Notes under the pieces: generated by a model
Databases searched by the model: none
What the model saw: the letters and a program-made list of their open reading frames with translations, nothing else
What the model was told of the DNA's origin: nothing
Shown here: positions 20,201-27,434 of the stretch, in pieces
Position numbering within the stretch: position 1 is the first letter of the stretch
Layout of the letters: every line of letters starts with the position of its first letter
Program-made: the position numbers and the translations under genes
Assembly (NCBI RefSeq): GCF_014836675.1
Contig: NZ_JACSQK010000001.1
Location: 208,334-272,333 of the forward strand
Direction: 5' to 3'
Source of the DNA: Comamonas avium
Lineage (GTDB): Bacteria > Pseudomonadota > Gammaproteobacteria > Burkholderiales > Burkholderiaceae_C
DNA: 64,000 bases

Positions 20201-23200
20201 CAGGGGCCGTTGACCTTGGATGCCAAAGGTCAGCTCACCAATTCAGAAGGCAAGATCCAAAGCAGCGGTGCCATCAACGCCCTAAGTGCTTCGCTTGACA
20301 ACACTGCTGGCCAACTCAGTGGCACAGAAACTGTCAGCGTACAAACCGGCGCTCTGGGCAACGTTCAGGGCACGATTGCGTCCACTAACACGCTCCATCT
20401 CAACAGTACATCACTGAGCAACCAAGCCGGGCAAATAGGTGCGCAAACCATTGCCATTGATACCCAGCAAGGCGCGCTGAACAACGATGGCGGCAAGATC
20501 ATCGCCTCAGCAGGCAACCTGGATGTGCAAAGTGGATGGCTGGACAACCAGCATGGCCGTATTGCAGCCTTGCAAAATGGCACTCTTACCTCCAGCGGCA
20601 TCAACAACGATGCCGGTCGCATCACTGCCGCTTCTGTGCACATTCAAAGCAAGGATGCGGCAGGCCAATGGAGCACGGTTTCTAACCAAGGTGGCACCAT
20701 CTTGGCAGATCAGTGGTTGCAACTCGATAGCTCTGCGCTGAACAACTCCGCAGGAGCCATTCAGACAACCGCTTCGACCAGTCAGCTGCAGATCAGCAGC
20801 CATGGTGGAGACATCATCAATCAGCACTCGGGCAGTGTTGGCGGCATTGTCTCGTCAGGCTCGTTGCACATTGATGCGCAAGGCGCAAACATCAATAACA
20901 GCCATGGCGGCTATATCGGTGCCTATGGTGAAGGCCACTTAACGGGTGGTCAGGTCACCAATCAGGGCGGCGCGATTGCGTCCAATAACACTTTGCAAAT
21001 CAACAGCACCGCAGGCAGCGGTGTGGGAATTGACAATACGGCGGGTGGAACCATTCAATCCACCACGGACGTCAAGCTCAATGCCTTGGCAGCAGAAATA
21101 GCGAATGTTGGCGGATCCATCACCTCCAACAACGATGTGCTCATTCACAGCAGTGGCAAGGTCAACAACAACCAGGGTGTGATCAAGGCAGGGCACAACC
21201 TGTCAGTGTTTGATGCTGGCATTGCCAGCGGCGCGGCGCTCAGCAGCGCAAGCCAGACACTGAGCAACCAAGGTGGAACCTTGTTTGCGGGCAACAACAT
21301 CAGTATCAAAAATCAGTCTGTCTCAGGGGCTGGCAGTCTCCAGGCGCAAGGCGGCATGCAACTGGCCTTTGCTGGCAATTACACCCATCAGGGTGATCTG
21401 AGCGTCAATGGCGATCTGTTGGTTGAAAGCGGCGGGGACTTCACCAACCAGGGGCTCATCAAAGGCGGCAGCAGTGTCACCGTCTCGGGCAACAACGTTG
21501 ACAACCACAGTGGAGCAGAAATCAGCTCTGCCGGGGTGACCAGCGTCAATGCCAACCAGACATTGGCCAACCGCGGCCTGATTGACGGCAGCGACACCCG
21601 CATCAATGCCACCACGGTGGACAACGTGGGCACGGGCCGCATCTATGGCAATCATGTATCCATCCAAGCGGACACGCTCAACAACCGTGCAGAAAATGCA
21701 AGCAGCGCAACGATTGCTTCTCGGCAGGACCTGGACATTGGCGCACTTGTTTTAAATAACACAGGCGGTGCCAGCATTTTGAGCCTCGCAGACATGCGCT
21801 TCGGCGCCACGCTTGATGCCAATCGAGTAGCGGCAGGGCAGGCGCAGGCCATCAACAACACCGGCTCAAAGATTGACGCGGCCGGCAGCATTAATTTGAA
21901 TGCGGAGGTTGTTAATAATACTAATGCTGGAATTGAAATTGCGAAGCAAGAGCTGGTAAGAAGCCAGGCCGGTGAGAATTTGGTGCAGCTTCCAGGACAA
22001 CAAGTTGAAAGTGCGAATAACTATGTCGAAGTCTGGAGTGGAACATTTGTTCCATATTTGAAGGGAAGTAGTATTGGATTTTTTAATCGGAAAGATATTC
22101 CAGGTGCTTCTTCCGATGGCCGAATGTTCAAGGTTGTTCATCCAGATAAATTCCTGACAACAATTCCTGTTGCAATTAAGAGCTCTAGATCTTGTTATAG
22201 CGATGACATTGATTCCTGCACGACCACTTATGTGTATGAGTCTGGAGGGTCGGCTAGATTCGCTCAGTATGGCATTGATAAGCCTGCAAAATATAATACG
22301 AATAAACCTGATCCACTTGCATATGGAGCATCTGCCAATGAAGGGGGGTCATTTTCTTGGTACTCTAGAGATAAAAAAGCTGCTTATGAGGCTGCTTTAA
22401 AAATATACGATGAATCTATCGCTGCAGTCACCAAATTAAATAATGCGATTTTGGCGGAAATAAAAGAAAATAATAGATTTGTGGCTGCAGAGCGCAGTTA
22501 TACAATTGTGAGTGGGGTCACTGACTCTTTCTATAAAGATCGCGTTATATCTTCAAAAGCTGGAGAAATTACTGCTGGCGGAAATATCAATGTCAGTGGG
22601 TTGCTGAATAATTTTGATTCCACTGTTATTGCCGGTGGAAATGTCACTGCAGGAAATCTGAATAATAAATCAACGGTCACTGGTACTGAGACCAAGACTT
22701 CCAATGGAACGGCTGTCTTCTATTCATGGAAATACCACGGAGGATTCAGTGATTCTCAGAAGCGGCATGCATCTGCTCCTGCGGCATTCAGCAGCTCCGA
22801 AAGCACAAGTTTTGAACTCCCAACGGTCGTATTCCTTCAAAACCAAGCAGGCACAGGTACCGGCGGCGGCGTAGGTGCCAACAGCAACACGGGTAATAAC
22901 GTTGGCGATATTGGCGCAGCTTCCGGTGGAGTGGGTCAGTCCGTAGGCAGCTCAGGTTCTGGTAATGCGAGCAGCGGCGGCTCGGTCAACTCCGGCGGGT
23001 ACAACGCAGCAGGCTCCGGTTCCGGCAATGCCCCTGCCACCGTAACCCAGCAGCCGGTCACCGCAGCAGCGGGCGAACAGGTCTTTATTCGTACGGTGGC
23101 CTCTGGCCCTTCGCTGCCCAGCAGCAGCTTGTTCGTGGTCAATGCGCAAAACGGCAACCGCCCTTTGGTGGAAACCGATCCCGCATTTGCCAGCTACAAA

Positions 23201-24268
23201 AACTGGTTGTCTTCGGACTACATGGTCAATGCTTTAAGGCTTGATCCCGCCTTGATGCAAAAGCGCCTGGGTGACGGCTTTTACGAGCAGCAGCTCATAC
23301 AGCAGCAAATTGGGCAACTGACAGGCCGCCGTTTCCTGAGTGACTACACCAGCAACGACGAGCAATACATGGCCTTGCTGCAAAACGGCGTGACCTTTGC
23401 CCAATCGCATGCACTGCGCCCAGGGGTTGAACTGTCTGCAGCGCAAGTTGCGCAACTGACCAGTGATCTGGTCTGGCTGGTTTCGCAAAACGTCACCATG
23501 CCCGATGGCTCGGTGCAAAGCGTGCTGGTGCCCAAAGTCTATGTGGTGGCCAAGCCAGGTGACTTGAGCGCCACAGGCACCTTGATCAGCGCCGACACCA
23601 TCGCCGTTAAAACCGATGGTGATGTGCACAACAGCGGCACCATTGCTGGCCGCCGTACGGTACTGATTGCTGCCAACGATATTAATAACATCGGTGGCCA
23701 TATCGTCAGCGACTCTGTATCGCTCAATGCGCAGCGCGATATCAATGTGGTGGGCGGAACCGTTTCAGCCGCACTGCAACTGCTGGCCCAGGCAGGCAAC
23801 GATATCAACGTGGAGACCACCACACGCACCACCAGCGGTGGAACCGCCCAAAACGGATACTCCAACACCGTGGTGGACAGGGTTGCAGGCCTCGTGCTCA
23901 CCGGCCCGCTGGACAGCAAAGCGGCAACAGGGGGATTGATGTCCCTGATTGCAGGCAATGACATCAATCTTCAGGGTGCGCAAATCGCCAATGCAGACGA
24001 AGGCGGAGTTACCCGCATCCATGCAGGCAACAACGTCAACCTCTCTACAGTCGATACCTCCTCAGACAACCGCATCACCTGGGATGCCAAGAATCATCTC
24101 TTCTTTGGCAGCAGCCAGGAGGTGGGTACACAGATCAACACCCAGGGTACAACCGTCATCAATGCAGGCAACGACATCAATGCCCGTGCAGCCCAGGTGC
24201 AAACCACACAAGACCTGCGCCTGAACGCAGCGGCAAGCAGGTGGTGGCCGATGTGGGCGGAAACCTGA
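17249..24268 (+). CDS. cdiA: CdiA/filamentous haemagglutinin-type exoprotein, N-terminal portion (frameshifted)
   Basis: 2339 residues up to a frameshift-induced stop. Residues 1-25 form the extended signal peptide region (MNKNLHRVIFNKARG, an ESPR), with the hydrophobic core at ~66-88. The TPS export domain follows (to ~290) with NEVNS and NPSGLVVDG in place of the classic NPNGI. Residues ~300-1540 are FHA-type beta-helix repeats (LDNxxGxI motifs), interrupted by a Gly/Thr/Ser-rich tract (~470-490). Residues ~1548-1860 are the AT-rich block listed separately. Residues ~1860-1960 form a Gly/Ser/Asn linker; then KRLGDGFYEQ and LTGRRFL, a module conserved in large CdiA proteins, and FHA-2 repeats. 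Frame is lost near residue 2328; one inserted base would join this to the next ORF, giving ~2928 residues. Confidence 0.9.
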   Translation: MNKNLHRVIFNKARGIRMVVQEIASSEGKASGGSTQTGGSGETLANSACPTRSLLADLSLAPVSAAAKTAGMLALALGAQASLAQIIADPSAPNRQRPTVLQSANGTPTVNIQTPSAGGVSRNTYQQFDIGQKGAILNNSRTNVQTQIGGWVQGNPWLANGGARVIVNEVNSAAQTRLMGPLEVAGQRADVIIANPSGLVVDGLSFINAAGVTLTTGRPLYGANGSLGGFNVQNGLISIQGSGMDASKADYANILARAISLNAGLWAQDLRVVTGVNEVTADGSVQQGNAMAAGGDFSQKPQFALDVAQLGGMYAGKIFIVGTEAGLGVKNAGTVSASSGRLTLSADGLLSNSGTLASNADSADLSISAKGVDNGGTISSQRNAVLQDGGAGFNNSGALKAGQQLLIEAGRISNQGSGSITAQRLDVTATGLSNAGNITQTGAQSLLISSATLANTGSNAVLGAPPASTASEGSGTGTGSGTGTGESSGSGAAPTSSQDGSAIQTTPVAPVILADGHIQVAQDIDNTGKLLANGASDISVSEALTNSGTANVRQLHSEGILNNSQGTLVAQSFTGSQSSFQNDSGSFFAHSDLQLNAQSLDNSAGSIGSAQSLSLTIQQGLNNTTGTLAAGKDLTLQAQSLDSSGGRIVSNAGSISLDVSGALTNHQGQIGTVSDAKEAQIGIQAQSLDNTLGEISQNGSGQLRINVADAVHSKQGKISSNGSTQIQAASLDNDSGKITALKHLDIATAQGIRNVAGSMQSGDGNTTPASTSTLVSEGSFKIHAGSGIDNRGGALFASGALDASAADIDNTEGSVAAMGDARIHASNSLTNASGKLLANGAVDVQAGQRVDNQSGVIASSGGAVQIQTQALHTQKGQISSAKDATIVTQTLDNTQGLIEQASDGLLSITASNSLNNTDAKIVSNGDLRAIAGQVSNQGGEITSLQNAHLQVAALQSEQGLIQAGAALVIDSASDINNRKGQIQAQGPLTLDAKGQLTNSEGKIQSSGAINALSASLDNTAGQLSGTETVSVQTGALGNVQGTIASTNTLHLNSTSLSNQAGQIGAQTIAIDTQQGALNNDGGKIIASAGNLDVQSGWLDNQHGRIAALQNGTLTSSGINNDAGRITAASVHIQSKDAAGQWSTVSNQGGTILADQWLQLDSSALNNSAGAIQTTASTSQLQISSHGGDIINQHSGSVGGIVSSGSLHIDAQGANINNSHGGYIGAYGEGHLTGGQVTNQGGAIASNNTLQINSTAGSGVGIDNTAGGTIQSTTDVKLNALAAEIANVGGSITSNNDVLIHSSGKVNNNQGVIKAGHNLSVFDAGIASGAALSSASQTLSNQGGTLFAGNNISIKNQSVSGAGSLQAQGGMQLAFAGNYTHQGDLSVNGDLLVESGGDFTNQGLIKGGSSVTVSGNNVDNHSGAEISSAGVTSVNANQTLANRGLIDGSDTRINATTVDNVGTGRIYGNHVSIQADTLNNRAENASSATIASRQDLDIGALVLNNTGGASILSLADMRFGATLDANRVAAGQAQAINNTGSKIDAAGSINLNAEVVNNTNAGIEIAKQELVRSQAGENLVQLPGQQVESANNYVEVWSGTFVPYLKGSSIGFFNRKDIPGASSDGRMFKVVHPDKFLTTIPVAIKSSRSCYSDDIDSCTTTYVYESGGSARFAQYGIDKPAKYNTNKPDPLAYGASANEGGSFSWYSRDKKAAYEAALKIYDESIAAVTKLNNAILAEIKENNRFVAAERSYTIVSGVTDSFYKDRVISSKAGEITAGGNINVSGLLNNFDSTVIAGGNVTAGNLNNKSTVTGTETKTSNGTAVFYSWKYHGGFSDSQKRHASAPAAFSSSESTSFELPTVVFLQNQAGTGTGGGVGANSNTGNNVGDIGAASGGVGQSVGSSGSGNASSGGSVNSGGYNAAGSGSGNAPATVTQQPVTAAAGEQVFIRTVASGPSLPSSSLFVVNAQNGNRPLVETDPAFASYKNWLSSDYMVNALRLDPALMQKRLGDGFYEQQLIQQQIGQLTGRRFLSDYTSNDEQYMALLQNGVTFAQSHALRPGVELSAAQVAQLTSDLVWLVSQNVTMPDGSVQSVLVPKVYVVAKPGDLSATGTLISADTIAVKTDGDVHNSGTIAGRRTVLIAANDINNIGGHIVSDSVSLNAQRDINVVGGTVSAALQLLAQAGNDINVETTTRTTSGGTAQNGYSNTVVDRVAGLVLTGPLDSKAATGGLMSLIAGNDINLQGAQIANADEGGVTRIHAGNNVNLSTVDTSSDNRITWDAKNHLFFGSSQEVGTQINTQGTTVINAGNDINARAAQVQTTQDLRLNAAASRWWPMWAET
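21890..22830 (+). other. AT-rich insert in cdiA at the receptor-binding-domain position
   Basis: Within the GC-rich cdiA scaffold these ~940 bases switch abruptly to AT-rich codons (runs such as GTTAATAATACTAATGC, AAATTAAATAATGCGATTTT). The encoded residues ~1548-1860 lack the FHA repeat pattern, contain the only closely spaced Cys pair of the protein (SCYSDDIDSC) and a charged helical segment (AAYEAALKIYDESIAAV). In characterised CdiA proteins the receptor-binding domain sits exactly here, between the FHA-1 repeats and the following linker/YP region. Function is inferred from position. Confidence 0.6.
24226..24240 (+). other. Frameshift site in cdiA
   Basis: The upper frame reads LNAA up to GCG (24230-24232); the downstream frame resumes GKQVVADVGGNLNLESLQD at GGC (24232-24234). 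The two overlap by one G, so a GGG run reduced to GG (loss of one G at ~24232) explains the break. No X-XXY-YYZ slippery heptamer is present, so programmed slippage is not indicated. True mutation and sequencing error cannot be separated here. Confidence 0.75.
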
Positions 24269-26034
24269 ATCTGGAGAGCCTGCAAGATACCAGCACCTTC
24301 AGCGGCAAGCAGCAAAACATCGGCGGCTCCGTCACTGTCGGTGCCGGTTTCTCTGGCAGTGTCAGCTATAGCAAAAGCAAGGCCAAGGGCGACTTTGCCA
24401 GCGTCAACGAGCAAACCGGCATACAGGCCGGTGACGGCGGCTTCCAGGTCAACGTTAAGGGCAATACTGACCTGAAGGGCGCAGTGATTGCCAGCAACCA
24501 AACTGCGATTGACAACAACCGCAACAGCCTGACCACCGGAACGCTTACCCACAGCGATATTGAAAACCACAGCGACTACAAAGCCAGTGGTGTCAACCTT
24601 TCGGGGGGCTACAGCCAAAGCATGGGCGGCGGCAAGTCCGCAGGTTCACCGAACACTGTCGGCCAGGGCACCACTTGGTCGGCACAGCAATTCGGTACAG
24701 GGGTCCAGGGCGCAGCTGCAGGCATCAGTAGCGACAGCGGCAATGAGCGCAGCACCACGCACAGCGGCATCAGCGCAGGCGCTGTGACCATCACCGACGA
24801 AGCCGGTCAGCAGCAAAAAACCGGCCAAAGCGCCAGTGAAGCCGCAGCCAGTATTCAAAGCAATGTGCTAACCGGCGACGGCAGCAATGGACTCCAGAAA
24901 AACTGGGACGGTCAAAAGCTGCTGCAAGAGCAAGCGGCCAATGCACAGATCATGGCAACGTTTGGGCAGCAGGCCAGCAAGGCCGTGGGGGACTATGCCG
25001 AAGCACAGATGAAGATTGCACAGCAGCTGCGAAGTCAGGGCAAAGACGCAGAGGCGGATGCCATTAACGCGCTATGGGGCGACAACGGTAGCCTGCGCCT
25101 GGCTGCGCACACGGTGGTCGGTGGACTGACTGGCGGAATTGGAGGCGCTGCTGGTGCGGCAGCCGGAACTCTGACGGCACCAGCGGTGGCGCAGGCGTTG
25201 AGAGAAGCGGGTATCACGGGAGCATTGGCAGATGTGCTGACGGCGGCGGCTAGCACAGCAGCGGGAGCGGTGACGGGTGGCGTTAGTGGTGCGGCTGCTG
25301 CTGGCAATGAGGTGACGAATAACTACCTCACTCACAATCAAGCTAGGGAAAAAGAGAGAAAGTTAGCTAGTGCAGAGACTGAGGATGATAAGAAGAAAAT
25401 TATTCAAGAATACGCTCAGCTTGATGAACAGCAGCGCAAGGAAGCCGGTATGTGCTTGGTCAACGACCAATGCCAGAGTGTATTTGACAAAGAATCACTC
25501 AAATCCGTGCTTGCCGAGTTGAACTCGGCTTGTTTGCAGCCGCGCTACTGCACGGCAGATGAGAAAGCCAGTATCCAGGAACTTAATCAGTTCTATGCGA
25601 TGCGTGACAGCGTCAATCCTTACACGACGGTAGAAGAGTTACTGCTGGGTAATAAAGTCATAAGTAGTGCCTTTAAGGGTGTGGTTGCATTGTATGGAAA
25701 ATTGATAGAGCGTACAGCCACAGATAATATAGTAAATACCGCTAAAATATTGTCAGAATATGGGAATTCTTCGTCCAAGATGATTCATATATTTGATGAT
25801 TTCTCTCATAATCTAGGGCCACTAGTTACAAAATATGGAAGTAACGAGGCTGCATTTTCTGCTGTTCACACTGCGGCACAAAAAATGGCGGGGCAGCCAG
25901 GGGTTGTTACGGCATGGATCGATGTGAGCGGAAACCCTGTATGGGTCCGTGGAATGACCGTTAATGGATCATTTCGAATTGGTTCGTTCTCTGGAAATAC
26001 TATGAATTCCAAGTATCCATTACCTAGGAAATAA
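24241..26034 (+). CDS. cdiA: CdiA C-terminal portion with pretoxin region and toxin domain (out of frame with its N-terminus)
   Basis: 597 residues in the -1 frame relative to the upstream part, with no credible start of its own (first GTG has no ribosome site). Residues 1-90 finish the FHA-2 beta-helix. Residues ~215-355 are the helical, Ala/Gly-rich pretoxin region (GGLTGGIGGAAGAAAG) ending in EVTNNYL (residues ~358-364), the counterpart of the VENN delimiter of CdiA proteins. Beyond it lies a variable C-terminal region of ~235 residues. The stop codon is 3 nt from the immunity gene start. Without repair of the frameshift the piece would not be exported. Confidence 0.85.
   Translation: MVADVGGNLNLESLQDTSTFSGKQQNIGGSVTVGAGFSGSVSYSKSKAKGDFASVNEQTGIQAGDGGFQVNVKGNTDLKGAVIASNQTAIDNNRNSLTTGTLTHSDIENHSDYKASGVNLSGGYSQSMGGGKSAGSPNTVGQGTTWSAQQFGTGVQGAAAGISSDSGNERSTTHSGISAGAVTITDEAGQQQKTGQSASEAAASIQSNVLTGDGSNGLQKNWDGQKLLQEQAANAQIMATFGQQASKAVGDYAEAQMKIAQQLRSQGKDAEADAINALWGDNGSLRLAAHTVVGGLTGGIGGAAGAAAGTLTAPAVAQALREAGITGALADVLTAAASTAAGAVTGGVSGAAAAGNEVTNNYLTHNQAREKERKLASAETEDDKKKIIQEYAQLDEQQRKEAGMCLVNDQCQSVFDKESLKSVLAELNSACLQPRYCTADEKASIQELNQFYAMRDSVNPYTTVEELLLGNKVISSAFKGVVALYGKLIERTATDNIVNTAKILSEYGNSSSKMIHIFDDFSHNLGPLVTKYGSNEAAFSAVHTAAQKMAGQPGVVTAWIDVSGNPVWVRGMTVNGSFRIGSFSGNTMNSKYPLPRK
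25315..26034 (+). other. CdiA-CT: variable toxin segment after the VENN-like motif
   Basis: Two parts are visible. First, ~115 residues rich in charged helix with four cysteines (AGMCLVNDQC, SACLQPRYC), like the cytoplasm-entry domains of CDI toxins. Second, ~105 residues starting at HIFDDFSHNLGPLVTKYG: one helix pair then three beta-strands (VVTAWIDVSG, VWVRGMTVNG, FRIGSFSG). An alpha-then-beta layout with His, Lys/Arg and Ser/Thr candidates suits a small RNase of the barnase/EndoU/colicin/RelE (BECR) class, but this is inference from topology only. Base composition turns AT-rich from about 25,650 onward, together with the immunity gene, as expected for an exchanged cassette. Confidence 0.6.
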
Positions 26035-26037
26035 AAT

Positions 26038-26436
26038 ATGCTTGACCCATTTGAAATTAAAGTTATGAAACTTGCTTTAAGAGGTGATACCCCTTGGATC
26101 GTTGGGATGCGAAATCAGATTCCATACCTAACTGTGACTGATCGCCAGTCACATGCTGGTGGTTTTACGACAAAATTCCACTGCAGTGATGTTGCAATTC
26201 CAGTCGAAATTCCTCGTGGAGAGGGGGATCTACCTGTGAGTGGATATCCACCTGCGATTAATGCTAAGCGTCGTGAGCCAGCCGAAGGTCTTGTTAGTTT
26301 CATTGTTTGGCTAGGTGATGACGGAAGAATTCGTCAGCTAGAAGCATGTTCATTAATAGATGATCAGTGGCCGAGTGATATATTTAATGGTTTTTATGAG
26401 TTTCAAGACGACTCGGGCAATATTTTGGAGGTATAA
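26038..26436 (+). CDS. cdiI: Candidate CdiI immunity protein
   Basis: 132 residues, acidic C-terminal half, no signal peptide or membrane segment, so cytoplasmic. It begins 3 nt after the CdiA stop, shares the AT-rich composition of the toxin segment, and is followed by no other gene: the standard position and size of a CDI immunity gene. The HAGGFTTKFHC segment followed by a VSFIVWLGDDGRI strand and DQWPSDI resembles small polymorphic-toxin immunity proteins that carry a GFFTxF-like signature; this family resemblance is from memory. Expected role: binds and blocks the cognate CdiA-CT in the producer and its siblings. Confidence 0.7.
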   Translation: MLDPFEIKVMKLALRGDTPWIVGMRNQIPYLTVTDRQSHAGGFTTKFHCSDVAIPVEIPRGEGDLPVSGYPPAINAKRREPAEGLVSFIVWLGDDGRIRQLEACSLIDDQWPSDIFNGFYEFQDDSGNILEV

Positions 26437-26532
26437 GGTATTTACGAGTGGTAGCTCCCATTAATAATAATTTATATTTAAGATATAAAATTAAACAAAA
26501 TATTGATCTACGGCCTCATCAAACATGACTGA

Positions 26533-26655
26533 TGGTTATTAATTCAACTGAATTTCCCATGGGCATATAATAATGGCGTTGAGCAAAATATCGCAATTGG
26601 GGTTTCGTCAAATGGTTTTGTTGTTCGAGCCAATCCTGTAAGTTTTTGGAAATAA
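26533..26655 (+). pseudogene. Orphan 3' fragment of an unidentified protein, possibly an old toxin or immunity module
   Basis: A 40-codon open stretch after a TGA reads AYNNGVEQNIAIGVSSNG then FVVRANPVSFWK and a stop. It has no start codon of its own, the same AT-rich composition as cdiI, and the beta-strand-rich ending expected of a protein C-terminus. CDI loci often accumulate displaced toxin/immunity pieces downstream of cdiI, so a relic is the simplest reading. Identity is unknown. Confidence 0.35.
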
Positions 26656-26694
26656 TAGCTATGATAAATTTAAAATTGGTTAATGAGTATTTAG

Positions 26695-26726
26695 CTCCCC
26701 CATTATTTTGTCCTGACTTGGGGGAG
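26695..26726. repeat. Inverted repeat beside the right IS relic
   Basis: CTCCCCCA (26695-26702) / TGGGGGAG (26719-26726), a perfect 8-bp inverted repeat with 16 nt between. It lies just outside the relic; it could be a terminator stem without a T-run or part of the degenerated insertion-sequence end. Confidence 0.35.
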
Positions 26727-26734
26727 ATGGGACA

Positions 26735-27010
26735 TATTTCGTTTAAATAGGAGTCCATATGAACGCACAGCGCTACCCAGAAGCATTCAATTGAGGCCGT
26801 TAAACAAATCTTGGAACAAGGCCTGTACAAGTGAATTCGCCTGCAGCAAATTCCTGCGGCACAACGCTTAGAGCAAGCCGGCCAAGGTGAAGAGATGTGT
26901 CGCTTGAAGGCTGAGTTCAAGCGGGTCACCGAGGAGCGTGACATCCTGAAAAAAAGCGGCGGCGTACTTCGCTCGTCAGTGCGACTGAAGTACGCCTTGC
27001 GATACGGTGA
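26735..27010 (+). mobile_element. Decayed IS3-family orfA fragment, right flank of the CDI locus
   Basis: From the ATG at 26759: MNAQRYPEAF, then a frameshift, IEAVKQILEQGLYK and a stop, later RLKAEFKRVTEERDILKK, the conserved end of IS3-type OrfA. An A-run of seven (26950-26957) breaks the frame before the expected AAAYFA. The upstream bases CGTTTAAATAGGAGTCC and ATGAACGCA are identical to the left relic, but this copy is in the opposite orientation and ends before orfB. Inactive. Confidence 0.75.
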
Positions 27011-27043
27011 TTTGTGCAACAACTCCCAGCAGAAGTCTGGATA

Positions 27044-27075
27044 CAAAAAAGCCTGAGCGGTGAAGCTCAGGCTTT
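27044..27075 (-). terminator. Minus-strand intrinsic terminator-like hairpin
   Basis: Stem AAAGCCTGAGC / GCTCAGGCTTT with a 6-nt loop; on the minus strand the 3' arm runs into six T residues. It lies 199 nt beyond the tRNA-Ser 3' end. The 27080-27225 stretch between has no recognisable gene. Confidence 0.6.
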
Positions 27076-27226
27076 GTATGGCTGGTGGCAGGCCTGATAG
27101 TTCGGCCAAGCCAGTGGTATGAGATTGAAAAAATGCAATGGAGATGCTGCCGGTGTCTCAACAGATGGCCGGTTGAGTTCGATCCAGTACGGAACAATCA
27201 GCTAATTGATGGCAGGCAGGATGGTG

Positions 27227-27266
27227 GACAAAAAATAAAAGCCCCGTCTATTGCTAGACGGGGCTT
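27227..27266 (-). terminator. Terminator of tRNA-Ser
   Basis: Perfect 12-bp stem AAGCCCCGTCTA / TAGACGGGGCTT with a 4-nt loop; on the minus strand it is followed by TTTTATTTTTT. It begins 8 nt after the tRNA CCA end. Confidence 0.9.
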
Positions 27267-27273
27267 CATTTCT

Positions 27274-27363
27274 TGGCGGAAGAGGCGGGATTCGAACCCG
27301 CGGTGGGGATTAACCCACACACGCTTTCCAGGCGTGCGACTTAAGCCACTCATCCACCCTTCC
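27274..27363 (-). tRNA. tRNA-Ser(GGA)
   Basis: On the minus strand the 90-nt sequence starts GGAAGGGTGGATGAGTGG and ends with a TTCGAAT T-loop and an encoded CCA. The anticodon loop reads CTGGAAA, giving anticodon GGA (UCC/UCU serine codons). The long variable arm (GTGTGTGGGTTAATCCCCAC region) is typical of serine tRNAs. Acceptor pairing GGAAGGG/CTCTTCC has one G-U pair. Its 3' end faces the CDI island. Confidence 0.95.
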
Positions 27364-27434
27364 GAAGCTGAAATTCTAACCTGTTTTTTAGAGGTGCCTG
27401 GCTTTAAAGGCCTATTGCACCTAAAAAAACGAAG

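Noticed and set aside
24226..24240. Programmed ribosomal frameshifting in cdiA
   Set aside because: No slippery heptamer or obvious downstream stem; a missing G explains the data more simply.
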